From: Talinum fruticosum
Lineage: Eukaryota > Streptophyta > Magnoliopsida > Caryophyllales > Talinaceae
Assembly (NCBI GenBank): GCA_021018815.1
Contig: JAITYX010000011.1
Location: forward strand, 9,686,501 to 9,750,500
DNA length: 64,000 bases
Direction of reading: 5' to 3'
The translations under genes and the position numbers were made by a program. How positions within the stretch are numbered: position 1 is the first letter of the stretch; every line of letters begins with the position of its first letter. Of the stretch, positions 11,623 through 25,624 are shown one piece after another. The notes below the pieces were generated by a model, which worked only from the letters and a program-made list of their open reading frames with translations, searched no databases and had not been told where the DNA came from.

Positions 11623-14600
11623 TATTTACCGACTTGTAGGACTCGTGACGGAGAAATTTCCAGTAGCAATTTAACATATGATCATTGGGCTTCACCTGAT
11701 GCCACATGCCTGTACAGAATATTGCATATGCATCAGCTGCATACCTACAACATATTACAAGCCAAACCATTTTTTAGTGTCCTTGTGGTAACCAAAAATA
11801 ACCAACTATGGTAAAATTCGAGCAATACTCACTTTCCTATCCCATGCAGCTGAGTCACATGCGTCCACTCGTCTGACAAATACTCTTTCGAAAATCGCTG
11901 AATCATTGCTGCTCGCTTTCTTTGCAAACCTAAACTTTGTATCACACTTTGGATTTCAATTGGATCAGCTTTAATGGCAGCTTCTGCGTCCGGGCATAGA
12001 GAAAAAAGGTTCCAAAGAACATTCTTGACCTATAATAAAATCAATATGCATATACATTCAGTCTTGTATGCTAAAAATGCAATGGGTTGTCATATTTCAT
12101 AACTAGTAAGCTAGACAGTGATATAATGTGACAATGAAACATAATGTTTTAGAACAAGAATAACACCTAGTGTAGATCCCATTTAAGAATCTAGATACAT
12201 GCAATGACCCCTACAATGTAATTGAAGAAGGAAAAGAAAAACCAAGTCAATGCAGAAAAGGTAGGGATCAAAAAGAATGAGATACACCATAAAAGCTATA
12301 GTTAGTACCAATAGGCAATAGCTTTACAAGGGACATCAACTAAAAGAATGAGTGGAAGATCTGGTGAGAGGATAAGAGTAGACACAAAAGGTCAACATGC
12401 CTACCTCCCAGCTCACAGCAGCATTAAAGTTCAAGTATGCCTTGTGTCATTATCACCACTAAGAAGATAATTCAACATCTCTCCAGTCACAGACGTGTCA
12501 GCTTCTTTTACAAGGCTCAAGAACTCGACGAGTGACAATAGGCCTCTGAACACCAAATCCCTCCAAAGTAAATGGCCATCAAGACTTAATACTTTGGTCT
12601 AACATGTTCGCAATGGAGAAGGAAACTCAGCAGAGTCTCGCACTAACAGAGTTGAGAAGCAAACAGACAAATTTTGGGTTTTGGAAAATAGTTTTGACCA
12701 CCATCCTGATCTGAATCAGTTTTGCAATTAACTCCTAGGATTTTATCAAATTCTGTGTCTGTTCTCTTATTTGGTTTCTAGTTTCCTATGCTACAGCTAA
12801 TTGCATTTTCTCATGTTTGAAGCTTTTTAGTGATGGTGGAGTAACATCATCCCAGTAGGACTTAAAGGATATTTTTCAAGCGCCATCCAATGAGCAAAAC
12901 TGAACATGTTACCCAAATATGCAGCCCTAAGAGGTGATTCTGGCTTTTAATTCCTAACTAGTATACATATTGCACAAAAGTTAATTGCACTCTAACTTCC
13001 TATACGGTCCACATTGTTTTTAAACTAGCCTCATAGTAACCTGGAAAATATAAAACCATGTACATTATACTTCAGAAAGGTGTTAATCATTTACTCAAAT
13101 TTCACAGCAACACCATTTATCTTACCATCAACCCACTGACCAAATGTCACTAACAAAGAACCAAAAATACAATTTCAGTCCTACACCTCCCCTTCTCCTT
13201 AACCCCAACCCTCCTATTATAGAGATGCCTCTGCTGCAGAATTAAATTTAAAGAGAACCAAAGGAACTTGTTTTTACTTTTTACTTCAAGATAAAGTTGA
13301 CATGGGTCACAAAAGATCCTCAACTGTGCTGCCTATTGGTTGAAGAGGAGACTTTCATCCACATTCCAGAACCAGACTTTCAAGGTGACCTTTCTACACC
13401 TCAGCCTGTGTGGATCTTTATTATTCCCTCTCCCTCCTTCCCAAACCATAAGGTTCACAGGTCATATGGGCGAGCAACAACACAATTGCTGATAGCTAAC
13501 AGCTTGCCACATAATGTCATCAAATAATTCATAGATTATAAGCCAGTATGTAGGGAGGACAGCATGATTCATACGGTGGTGAGCTGAGCTTGCTTATATA
13601 GCTTGTTAGAATTTTTACTCAGGAAATCAAGTCAAGACATGTCTTCCAAAGTCAGCACCCTATTACTAAATCTCCGAGATTCAGAACAAGTATTTGCAAT
13701 GCAAAGATAGTCTGCCTTTATTTATATCCTTCATAATTTCTGACCTTTAGGCATGCAATTTTGGCTTTTGGATGATAAAAAGTACTAGTAGACCATCCAG
13801 AAGCTGGAAACATACATCAATCAAAGAAATTGCCACCACCGCATGCAATTTCCTGTGACTGTCTTAGTGTCTTACACTCTTACAGGCTTACAGCTCTCTT
13901 TCCCTTGAATTAGATTGCTTCCCAAGTCCCACCCCCTTATTTTGTCATCTATGAAGATCATCTTACAGGGCTAAGTCCTTCACGAGTGGAATTTGACCAC
14001 TAATTGGGGATTGAGTTTACTTCAAAACTCAAACTTTACAAACAGTATCCAATAGAAACTAGATCCATCTATAAGTTGGTGTCTCCTATCAGCAATGTCT
14101 CTTAAGGTCCACTTTGCTACATGGCTCTTAAATACATCTAACACTTCATGTTTTTCTCCTGGAAGAATAATCCAGGGACCTCCACCTTCCACCATGACCT
14201 CTGTATCTTCTGTTGGTGCTTCTACAGAAGTTTCAACCTACCATCATAACCTCTCCTATTGTACTCCTGTTGAAGCTTCTACATAAGTCTTTGATGTCAT
14301 TGACAAGGTCTCATGCGACATAATTAAGTCTTATTGGTCAATCTAATGACATAATCAACTACTAGATGATACTGCTCAGGAAGATATTGAAAATTCTGAG
14401 CAGTTTGATTGTCCATTTGGTCCTTGGTGCCAAGGATCCCCATAGGGCATTGATGCAATATCTGATGAACAGGTAAGTCATACAAGCAACCAGAGGCAGA
14501 GCTCTGCACAAGACAGTGGGAGTTGTAAATGCATATTAATCTGAGTCACAGATCATTCAGCCAACCATGTCAAGTCCACAACTAAGCTCATTTCTCTTCA

Positions 14601-17600
14601 CTTTTTCCCCTTTTTGGTGGAGGACATAGGCTATGAATCAGGGTCAAGTTGTTCATTTGGTTTACATTTATTATGGATCAAAATTTGGGGCAATTATTTG
14701 AATCTTCTTTATTTTTTTCCCTAATGGAGAGTTAAAGGGTTGAAAGTAAGAATTTTTGATTACCACTTTCCCCTTAAAAAGCAAGGAAAGAAAAATGAAA
14801 GAGTGCCAAACTCAAAGCCATGTATTAGTGCTTGAGCCATACATGACCAAGCAAGCTTAGGCTTGGCGTGGCTTAATCAAACCTTCGGAAGGTACTAAAT
14901 CACATGATGAATCAAGCCTAATACTACCTCAGAAATGACAAGTAGTTCCAATTAGCTTCTGCTAAGTTTGGGTCAAGTCAAAAGATGCACAGGACAATGT
15001 CTGGACAACTTCAGGTTTGGTCAAGTTAATTGTTTGGGTTCAGAAAGTCCAAATTGTTGTGCATTTATCTTAAATAAATGCTCATCACTAATTCATAACA
15101 TTTGCAGTTGGCAGGCCAAATATGAGTCCGTTGGGTAATGAATCAACTCAATAGCAAGTTAAGCTAATGTTGAGTACAACCTTAATTTGGAGAGGCCAAC
15201 AATTACCATCAACAGCTTTGGTCAGGTTTGGCTCTGACCATTTCGGATATGGATCTTCATCACTCAGACTAACATCAGGTTGCATCAACTCAGGTAGAAT
15301 GATTTCAGATTTGACTTTTAGCTTGCTTCAGGTTAAAATTAGGCCGAATTTGGAGTATTCAAGGTCAGTTTATAGGGATCAGATCAGTTCATTATGTTCT
15401 AATTCTGATGATCCTTAAGCAATTATTTGCAAGACTGTATCCTTCCTCTTAAATGAGCTCCGGTCCAAAAAATTCTACTTCTAGTTTAACCTAAAATTCC
15501 ACCATGCTCCTTGCTCTTTACCACCTTACCCCACACCCAACCATCACCACCAACAAAAGAAGAGCACTCAATAAGTCCAACAGTCTTAAAAATAGTAGTG
15601 GGATTCAAGCATAACAGAGACATAGACCATAAGACAGGTAATATCAACCTCAAACACAACACCACCGCAAAAAGCATGAAAGAAACTTCCTAACAAACAA
15701 ATAATATTTAAGTTTAAGAAAGGGGCAATTAGAGCTATGTGGTACACATATTTCAGGAACAATAGTCAACTTATCGCAGAAAACAGATACATACCTGAGG
15801 TCCAGTTGTTATATTCAGGAGCATACATATCACCAAAACCCTCCATGGGTCATGGACATGATCCTCTTGCAAAAGATTATGAGGAGAGCGGGGTGGCACC
15901 CATGTATTGTCTGGAGTCCTCCTTCGATAAGCATCTGCTAACTTCTCTGCAACACTCAAAGTCCCATGTGCAATTTTTCGCCATTGTTTCCTTCTTTTTC
16001 CTGTTCTCTCACGGAATTATTCACTTCATTTTCTGCCTCAATCATCTCACTGCTGCACTTGTAGGCATATTGGGAAAGTAACTCCTCAAACTGAGCGCAC
16101 GTATTCCGACAAGGAAGTTCAGTACCAGACTTATCTTTTTATCACACCCCTTTTTCTCCAATACCTGATTGGTGACATCCTGAAGTCTAGCTGAAGCTGA
16201 CGTGACAGTAGCTTTCTTTTCACTTCCCTTGTGCTCTATCTCATTGTTTACTTCAACTTTGGAACACCGAGAACCAGCACTTTGTGGTCCCAAATCTAAA
16301 TCTCCATTCTCATCTTTCTCTTCCAGACATTGTTGTTCGCTATGCCTCCTTTTCTTGGATTTCCTCTGTTTCTTTACCTTCTTCACAGTTTCTATCTCCT
16401 GATCTTCATCACATGTTATTTTCTTCCTTCCATGTCTCTCCCTTTTCACCTTCTTCACCATTTCCTTCTTCTCAGTTTTTCCATTTCCATGTTCATCAAC
16501 TCCTGATGTGAGAAAAGGTGGAGAAACATCTTGCAGCAACACAGTAGACACAGCGCCCTTCTCAATATCTCCATATGATGTATCTTCTTTAGTTTTCTGC
16601 TTATGAAAGTATGGAGATATTTTCTTGGTAGTTGTAGAGACCACCTGATTGGCCGAATTTTTCGCTCGCATAAAACACTGGAAGAATCAGCATGAGGTCG
16701 CAAAAGAGAATCCTCCTTCTCGCCTTTCTTCTCCTGATAACATTGATCATCTAGTGTCCTCTTGCTCTTGCTCTTTTTCTTTAGCTTCTGTAATTTTTTG
16801 GTTTTTGTTTTTGTTTCCACATCATCACATTTTGTGTTCTTCCTCCTTCTCTTCTTCTCTACTTCCTTCTCTGTTTCTGTCTTCATGTTATTATCTCTCT
16901 CGTTTTCATTAATATCAACTCCTGACATTTGAAAATATGGAGAAACACTTTGCAGAGAACCAACACATACCACATTCATCTTACTCTTCCTATGTGGTCG
17001 ATCTTCAGGTTTTTTCTTCCTCTTTTTCTCCTCCTTTTTGACACTCTTTAATGTGTTATGGCCTTGTCCTTTCCTTACAAAATATTGAGAAACGATTCTC
17101 TCATTGTCATCACAAATCACAGCAGGAACTTCCCTCGCCATTTTCTTCTTCTCGAGTTCATTTTGCTGCTCCACATCTTCAACCATTATTTTACAATCAG
17201 CAACCTCTTCTGGACCATCCAACGACTGAACCCTCAGAATACTTATCTTCCCAAGAGATTGCTCGCCGTTGTCCATCCCACAGGAATTTCCATCACTTTC
17301 CCTCTCTTCCATGACAGAAGCCTCCACCATTTTCTCCATCAGATAAGTGTCACTGGTTATCTCATCTTTAGTAGCACACGTAGAGGAAACAGCTATGTCT
17401 TTCTGAAAATACGGAGAGACCCTGACGAACCCAGTCTGTTTTGTATTCAAAACCTCACCTCCTCCACTCTCCTCCTCATAAGACCTTCCTTCATTTTCTC
17501 GCCTTGGCTTTGTTATCCTCCTTTTCCTCACAAGTACATTCCTTCTATCATCTTGCCATCCCTCTTTCTCCCTAAAATACGGAGAAACGACCCGAACAAC

Positions 17601-17984
17601 AGCATTGCCATTTGCAGAAGTTGTGCAATTTTCATCCTTTCTTTTCCTCTTACCCTTTTTCTCCTTCACCCCAGGAGAACCACAATCAGGGCCAAAATCA
17701 ATTTGAGCTGATTTTCTGCTGTTCAACTTCCTGGTTCCGGTTCCGACATAAGAAGGGGGTGGTGAAACTAATGCTAATACAATCATCCCATTATTAAGGC
17801 CCTCATTGTTGTTATCATTATCACACTTGTTCATCTCCCTCGCCCCATCAAAACCGCAATCACAGTCAAAGTTATTGCACTCTAATTTTGTGCGGTTCGA
17901 AGCCCTAATTCTAGTACTGGCATATGAAGAAAAAGATGGTGATGCAACTAATGCACATACAATTAGGCCACTACAAGAAGCCAT
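11618..17984 (-). CDS. MBD4L: MBD4-like thymine/uracil DNA glycosylase
   Basis: Exons in transcript order: 17984-15795, 12029-11833, 11744-11618. The HhH-GPD glycosylase domain is C-terminal: [32 protein letters not shown], the helix-hairpin-helix [16 protein letters not shown], and PNDHMLN with the catalytic Asp (about residue 818). The family excises T or U from G mismatches in nuclear base-excision repair. A long basic, low-complexity N-terminal region carries five S-P/Q-Y-F motifs and a degenerate sixth. The start ATG at 17984 opens MASCSG; the frame extends upstream without another ATG. Three frameshifts, at A5 runs 16658-16662, 16136-16140 and 15995-15999 (T on the plus strand), each disappear with one added base. 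Exon 1 then holds 731 codons and the protein 838 aa, about twice the Arabidopsis protein. The usually conserved Arg of LNRT-G is Ile here (15810-15812). Intron 1 (12030-15794) contains nothing recognisable. Confidence 0.9.
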
Positions 17985-18538
17985 ATTATTGTTATTATGA
18001 TCATCATGGGTGGGAATTTCCGACACTACCTTTGATTCGTGGGTCGCTTCAATGGGCGATTCGTGGAGCACAAACGGAAGTAACGGAGAGAGAAAATCCC
18101 GTCAAGAGTGGAATTCAGTGTGATCGATGGACGAAATGCTTACAATGGAAGAGGTTTAAGGAGTGATGAGATGGAAAATGCCGGGAAATATTATGGGAAT
18201 ATGGCGGGTGCGGTAACCCTAAATCCCAATTTTATTGACTCCAAGTCCCGTAAGCTTGCTCCCAAGGCGGGCCTAATTGCATTAGGCTGGGGCCCGCCTG
18301 GGTATTTAGCCAAACCTATTTTCAGCCTTCTTTTTTATTTTATTTTTTTGTTAAAAATGTCAGCTTCCAAACCCCGGATCAGTTTACTCTCTCTTCCCAC
18401 TTCGGGCTGTATTGATGGCAAATTGTTTAGTGAGAGAATTAATGTGCATTCCGCAAATTCTTTGTACACCCAATAATATCGTTTAACATATATTTTTTTA
18501 CTATTATATAATTAATATTTTATTCTCTCATATTTTAG
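17985..18538. other. Upstream region of the glycosylase gene
   Basis: Contains the 5' leader and promoter of the minus-strand MBD4-like gene. The leader is probably up to about 18170 and is rich in CT on the minus strand. No other gene is seen. Confidence 0.4.
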
Positions 18539-18688
18539 CCGTGGCGTAGCCTTAAAGATTCTTAGGGTATCTATGGACACCCTTGCTTCAAAAAAATTTC
18601 TAATAAATAATTTGAATGAGCTGATAATAATATATGATGATAATTATTAGATGGACACACTTAACCTAAAGTCTTAACTCCACCACTG
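18539..18688. mobile_element. Short hAT-like MITE
   Basis: Left end ccgtggcgtagcc, followed by tatggacaccc; right end, read inverted, cagtggtggagtt followed by gtgtccat. These ends resemble those of the larger element at 34154-35192. Flanking 8 bp segments are tattttag and catgttag, matching at 6 of 8 positions, as in an old duplication. About 150 bp with no coding capacity. Confidence 0.5.
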
Positions 18689-18696
18689 CATGTTAG

Positions 18697-21600
18697 GTAT
18701 ATGGATAAGTGGATAGGTTGGATATTTTGCTTGACTCGTCTTAGATTTGAAACTTGCTATAAGCGTTTGTTTTGTATAACTTTGTTTCCTTTGTCTTCCG
18801 AGCTTTACATTTTTATTTTTATTTTTTTGCTTCAATTTCCACTTTTCTTACAAGATTTTAATTTAGTAATAAGGCAAACAGGAATGTGATCTACCATTGC
18901 ATCTAAATACTTATCAAACAACCATAAAAGGAAATGATTCCGTCTTTTCATCCCCCAAGATTACATCCTCAAATGCAACACATAATATATGGTTATACAA
19001 CCTAGTAAATGAGACATATATCACTTTGAATCGATTAATGTCATATATTATGTGAAAAGAGACCACATCACCATATAGTGAATAATTTAATCTTGCAATA
19101 GTATTTGCCCAAAACACATGTTTAAGCGTACCATCAACTTTTAAGTCATATGCAACATAAAATGATGGATGAATATATCCTACTTCCTCTTAAAATTCTC
19201 AATGAATATTTATGCATCGTAATCCTTAGTAAATGCTTTTAGATCTCTTTGAAAAATTTTCAAGTCTTGTTTACTACACACATCTTCAAAACACCAACAT
19301 GCTCCTTAATGATGCGGTGAGCTTTACAAGGAGTGATAATTAACTCCATGTTCCATTTTTTTTATTCTTCTAAAACTAATCATTATAGTGTAGGGTTGGT
19401 AATGGGCCGAGTCAAGGCTAGGATCCCCCGCCGCCGTCCTTGCTGTGGGGGTGGGTTTTACTCCCCACCCCGCCAGGTACCTATTTCATATCGGGGCCCC
19501 ACTATCCCCAAAGTCGAATTTCAAAGTCCATAAATTCAAACGTACGGATCCGAGAGGAAGTAAAGCGATAACAGGCAAGCAAGAAGACGAAGGTAAGGGA
19601 GCACGACTATTGAGGAGAGATAAGGCATCGATGGCGGGAGGTCATAGGAAATGGAGCCGAGAAGAAGAGAGAAAGGAGACAAGATGGAGAGCTAGAAAAA
19701 GAGATGGGCAAGAGAGGAGAGAGAGCAGACTTATGTTAGCTTGTCGTATAGGTACAAACTAAACCACTACTTAGGCTTATAATAAATAATATAGTATAGG
19801 GAAGTAGGGATCGAATCCACGAGGAAAGATATAATAATATGTAAATTTTAATCTAATTAAATTTACTACTTTTAAAACAAAAGAGAAAATATAAATTAAA
19901 AAATTAATATCTATAAATCACAGAAAATTATGTACTAAAAAATAAATAATTTATAAAGAATATAAAAACTATAATAACATAAAAATATTTTTGTATATTT
20001 TTTGAATAGTTAAAACAGAAAACTAAAATAGAAAATTAAATAAGTAAAATTCTGCACTAATCCGAAAATAAATACTAAAATTATCTAGAATATTAACACT
20101 AATTTGCTAGAACTAAACAAACCCTAAAAATATATAATTTAAATTTAAAACTGAAATTATGAATTTATTTAACTAAAAATATGCAGTAATTAAATTAGAA
20201 AATTAAATCTGAAAAATTATCAAATCACTTCCAAAAATTCTAAAATTTAATCACATCAAACTAAGACTCTATCTAAACCCTAAAAGAAGATAAAACATGA
20301 AAAATAATAAAAGAAACTATTTTTAAACTAATTTCTAACAAACTGACTCAAAAATAATAAAAGTTGACAAAACAATAATCTAAAAATTAAAATATATAAA
20401 GACTCAAAATTAAATTAAACTAAAATTACTAAAACTAACCTAAAATACTGATCTTTAGGGGGAAATAACAAAATTAATAATAAAATATTGTAACTTTGTA
20501 AATAAAAATTGACAACTAAGTAAAGTAACTAAAAAGCAAATAAATAATATCAAAGATATCAATTTTATAAAAAACACTTCATATAATCTATATCCACCAT
20601 GCAAGTTATTATTTATCATTAAAACACAAATTGATCTACCCATGAGCTAAACTATAGAAGACAACTACTAACGGATCTTCCCCGTTTTTCCTTAGTTATT
20701 TATTAGTTTAATTAGGCCTAACCCTAATATAAACCGAATTAATATTGATAACCCTAGCACTACCACTAGAATTTAATCAAATTAGAGCATTAAGTATTAG
20801 AAAAACATCATCTAGCACCTAATAACCAATCTACTAGCAAATTGATTTAAAAAGGATCTATGATAATTTCCTAATTAAAAGAGATGGGTATGAGTCATCC
20901 ATGATTAACTAGGGTGATACTTATGTCTAAAAGATTAAGCGATTACGTACTCCTTTAAACTATCATATGAATTTATATAAAACTAATTAGCGTGTACTCT
21001 AATTAATTAGACATAAAATCATAAACGATAATAATAAATTATCCTAAATCATGGATCTAATCAATAAGACAATAAAGATCGAAACTTTGTTTCAAAATAA
21101 ATAATTTAACATGATTTCAAATAGATTATACTAAGTATAAAAAACTATTCAAACATAATGTAATTTAAAACACGTAAACTAAATAAAAACATCATCTTTA
21201 ATATTAATCTAACAATAAAAATTCAATCTTTACTACTAAAAAATTATGATACTAAATAATACTACCGAGATAAATTTCTTCGGACGCAAAAAGGTTGACG
21301 ACCGATGATGTTGACGATGACCAAGATGTGATGATTGTGATATTGTTAATGATACTTTCCTAAAGATTCTATTTGCTCCTACATGCAACTGTATAGTTGA
21401 ATAGGTTTTGGGATACAAAGAAAGTGTCCTTACTTGCATGGTATAAGGTTAATAGTTAAAAGTTGAAAGTTGTATGCTTAAAGCAAAAAAGAACAGGGTC
21501 AAAGTTTAAAGAAATTACGGTATTGGTTTGTTATCTTGATTATAGATACTAATATGTTTCAGTCTCGGACATCCTTATTTATGTAGGATTTAAGTCTTTT

Positions 21601-22189
21601 TACAAGAGAGGCATGGCCTTTCTTAAAAACACACATCCTTATAATTACAATCTTGATCACTTGCATAAAATATTAATTTATAACTAAATAAATTAACTAC
21701 ACAAACTTTTCACTAAAGTACTAATTAAGAGTAATTTTCTAATGATTTGATTGCAATATGTTACCCTTGCAACTTGAGTGTAATGAATTTAAGGCATATA
21801 CTTGAAACAGATTTCCATTTTTATAAAAAATAACTTCAAAACAATCCCCTGCCATTTCCAAAATAAATGGTGTTAAGAATTTCTCTAGGGCCTTGTGTGT
21901 AATGGAAGTGTTTATTGATTGAACCATCATCTTATTACCTATCCATCAAATGTTCAGGATAAGATTTATCAGCAAACCTCCCTCTTGCATTTAAGTCAGA
22001 TACGAGATTTGTCTTCCATCCCGAATCACTTATTAACTTGACACTATTAACGATCATGTGTGCTGTATCCGATTTGTAAGTGCTATACAGCCAAACCCAA
22101 GCTTGATAGAAGTAACAATAGCATCACCCTTACTGGGTAAAGCCCATCAGTGCCCTCATACAAAGTATCAATTTCGACATTTGAATAAA
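18697..22189. other. AT-rich intergenic DNA, possibly retroelement-derived
   Basis: No gene is supported. 19395-19510 is an abrupt GC-rich block (tagggttggtaatgggccg, then CCCCGCC-rich text) that resembles the left end of a hAT element, but no partner end was found. 19760-21240 is extremely AT-rich and begins with gtagggatcgaatccacgag, a phrase I associate with non-coding parts of plant LTR elements. 21240-22189 has no recognisable content. Confidence 0.35.
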
Positions 22190-22257
22190 ATAAATAAGAT
22201 GTTTGATTTTTTTTTTTTTATTGGTGAATGGGTAAATAAGAGTAACACAACATGTCG

Positions 22258-22757
22258 CTAGATAGTCCTTCTCACAAGGGTTCTACCTAGGGTGTCATTA
22301 GCCAAAATCGGGGAGAGGGAATGGGATGGACAAGTATCCCCAAGAGGACGGCACCGAAACCTTGTGCCCCTGTTGTGCAAGCCGTCCGCCGCACAATTAG
22401 CTTCTCTAAACACATGATTAAAGGAGAAATTCCTAAAATAAGACATCAATCGAATGATGTCTCCGATGATAAAATCAATCTGCCACGGTGGTTTGATAGT
22501 GCCTTGAAGAGCCTCAATGATAATCTTGTTGTCACCCTCAACTTGAAGTGAACTAATATTTGCTTTGACCGCTCGTTGAAGACCATATCCGAGCGCACTA
22601 GCTTCAGCAACCAGAATAGATGTGACGCCAAGTTGTGCCGCTCCCGCATTGATAAGATTTCCTTGGTCATCTCGTAATATGAAACCCATAGCCGCACGTT
22701 CATTTTTAGAGATCCATCAAAGTTAAGTTTGATCCACCCGGCAGGGGCTTGTTCCAT
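22258..22757 (-). pseudogene. LINE RNase H domain
   Basis: Two overlapping frames together give a plant LINE-type RNase H: GFILRDDQGNLINAG (first Asp region), AEASALGYGL (Glu), GDNKIIIEAL (Asp) and FREANCAAD (last Asp). The frame changes near 22690, so the domain is interrupted as written. It is the 3' end of ORF2, close to the poly-A tail. Confidence 0.8.
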
Positions 22758-23515
22758 TTAACCAAGTGTATTTTCTTTGGTTTGTTCTCACTTGTCTTGA
22801 TGCTCGAAGTCCATTGGTGATAGTTTAATTCTTGATTTCCATTCCGCGAAAGCTCTTTTTGCCCCGATTAACGTTCCGAGATGGTTGAAATCTTCGTCTC
22901 GAAAAGTGACAGCATTTCTTTCCTTCCGGATGCTCCATAGAAGAAATAGAAACCGTTGAAAATGCTCGGATGAAGGGACGTGCGGGCTGCATGGATGATG
23001 CATCTACCGCTAGATAAGAGTGATATGAAATTGGTGGTGTGTAACCGTTGGTGGTTAGAAGCTAATGCCCACACTAGTTGTGTTCTTAGGCAACGGAAAA
23101 GAGGTAGTCTTCGGTTTCATCCTGTAAATTACAGGACTTGCAAGTGGGGACGATTTGCAGCCCTCGTCTAACTAAGTTCTTTTTAAAGGGAATTCCTTCA
23201 TGCATTAATTGCCAAACAAAAATTTTAATCTTTGGTGGTATGTTGATTTTCCATCCATCTTCCTTCCCATGGATCCCGCCCTACAGCCGTTTTGTGCTAG
23301 GTTTGTGGCTGATTTTGTGGAAAAAACTCCATTTCCCGAAAGACCCCAACAATTTTCATCATTTGTAGGAAATGCAGGGAGTGGTACACTTTTGATAATA
23401 GAAACTAAGTGCATTGGCGTAACGGACTCTAATTTGGGGACATCCCAACTATTATCATTTTTAATAAAGTCACTCACTCTACTCTGTAGGTTGAGTGATT
23501 GTGGATCAAACCTTA

Positions 23516-25183
23516 TCATTTGAAGAAGGTTTTGGTCCCGGCACCAAAAATCGACCGTAAGAAAATATCTTTCCCATTACCGATTTTCCATCTAATTCCT
23601 TTGCTAAAAATAGCGTAGCAACTAAACGAGTTTTTCCAAACCCATGAATCTGTGCTTTTCGGCTTAACTTTGAACAGGTCATTTTGTCTCATATACTTAC
23701 TCGTCATGTGTTTGGTCGATAGGTTGTCGGGCTCCTTTAATAGTTTCCAAATAAGCTTACACTCGAAAGGCAACATTAATATCCTCCATTTTTCGTAATC
23801 CTAATCCCCCTGTATACTTGGGTTGACGGACTCGATCCCAAGCAATCATTGGTAGGCCTTTATCGGTAGCGATTTCCGAAAAAATCCCTATTAATTTTAT
23901 CTAGCGACTCGGAGGTATATTTCGGGAGTTTAAAACATTGCATTGTGTGGGTAGGGATAGATTCGAGCTTTGATTGAATTAGGACCACTCTTGCTGCTTT
24001 TGACAAAGTTCCCGCTTTCCAAGTACTCGAGATTTTTATTTGCACGATCAACAATGGGCGAGAATAAAGGTATTTTTTCCTTCCTTGGATCGCTACGCAA
24101 CCTAAATATTTGCCCGGGGACTCAACAATAGGAATGTGAAAAATAGCCGAGGCTATTTCCTTATCCCTTCGGAAGCATTGGCGGAGAAAATCATGGATGA
24201 TTTATGAAAGTTGATCGGTTGTCCCAATGACGCACAAAAATTATCCATGATTCTTTTAAGGGAACGAAGGATTGGGCTTTGGTTTTACAAAAGAGCGAGG
24301 CTATCATCTCGCAAAAAGAGGGCTGGAAGTGTATCTCCTTTAGCGCAAAGTTTAACTCCTATCCCACTTTTCCTATTCAAACTTTCCTTTAGGAGGTTAG
24401 CAGAAAGGGCTTCCATACGGATAAGAAAAGATATGGAGACAGAGGGTCGCCTTGCTCGAGGCCTCTTGTAGGGATCGGGAACTCCGTTGGTTGGTCATTT
24501 ATCGATGAATCGAGTAAGAGACTGATGAGAAGCATTCTTCAATCCATTTAATCCACTTCGGGAAACCCATATCGTGCATGCACTGGTATAAAAAGTCCCA
24601 TTCGATCCTATCATATGCTTTTTCCATATCAAGCTTAAGTGCCACCCATCCTGTTTTAGTAGTTGCATTTTTAAATTTATTCATGACTTCATGGGCTAGA
24701 AGGATATTATCGTGTATCTCGTCGCTCGGGATGAACACGCACCTGCAGGGGAGAGATTAAGCTCCCTATGCATGAGCGAAGTCGGTTAGCCAAGATTTTA
24801 GCAATAATTTTATACAATGTGTTGCATAGGCTAATAGGTCCGAAGTGGTTAGTTGCACACGGGTCATCGACCTTCGGAATTAGAGTGATAAATGTATGAT
24901 TTATCTCTTTCAGGATTTTTCCTTTCTCGTGGAAGTCTTTGACCATGGTGGCTAAATCGTGCTTTAAATAATCCCAATATTTTTGGAAGAAGCATGGTCC
25001 AAAGCCATCCGGTCCAGGTGCTTTGAAGCATCCATTTGGAAGACTCGCATCTTTAATCTCTTCGATAGAGAAATTTTTGATGAGCTCGATACGTTGCTCG
25101 ATCATTGAGTCTTGTCGGTCTTGGATTAGTTGCTCGGATCCTATTAGGGTTAGACGTGAAACGGTTTTTAAAGTCGTTGACAA
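23516..25183 (-). pseudogene. LINE reverse transcriptase, frameshifted
   Basis: Non-LTR reverse transcriptase blocks appear in order: KAPGPDGF, HTFITLIPKV, ISLCNTLYKIIAKILANRLR, then in another frame LKLDMEKAYDRIEWDFL with the first catalytic Asp. Near 24305 the F-A-D-D box reads L-F-L-R-D-D-S, altered or frame-damaged. Further segments to about 23516 cover the thumb and the start of the zinc-knuckle region. At least four frame changes or stops make it inactive as written. Confidence 0.8.
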
Positions 25184-25624
25184 CTATGTTGCCAATGGAT
25201 TGCATATCTTCGATCCAAACTCCGAGAGATGTCTTTGATTCTTGTAATCACTTTTCTTCTCTTTTTGACGTAACACTTTTATGAAAAAAGCTAGAATTCC
25301 TATCTCCTTCATTAGCCACTTATGTCCGGAGAACTTTCCCCAATAGCGTTGGTTAAACAATAACAGTTTTCCCTTTGCCTTATCGAGCGGTTAAACCAAT
25401 GGTTGAGTCTTGGGCTGGTGGGATCATTAATTAGCCTATCTTCCACAAGCGTTAACTTTTCGATATTCCTTTCCATTTTGTTACGGAAATTATTATTAGT
25501 AATTTTGTTCCAAACTTTAAGTTCACCTTTAATTCTCTTTAATTTCGAAACTAGTCAAAACATGCAAGTTCCATTAACATGGTGTTGCCATCCACTTTGG
25601 ACAATATTCTCCACTTTCGGAGAG

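Noticed and set aside
12030..15794. Several frames of 60-83 codons in the glycosylase intron
   Set aside because: Low-complexity or random composition, no family match, and fully inside an intron with clean splice sites.
16202..18000. Plus-strand frames opposite the glycosylase first exon, up to 217 codons
   Set aside because: They mirror the Lys/Glu-rich minus-strand coding region (giving Phe/Ser/Leu-rich text) and have no independent support.
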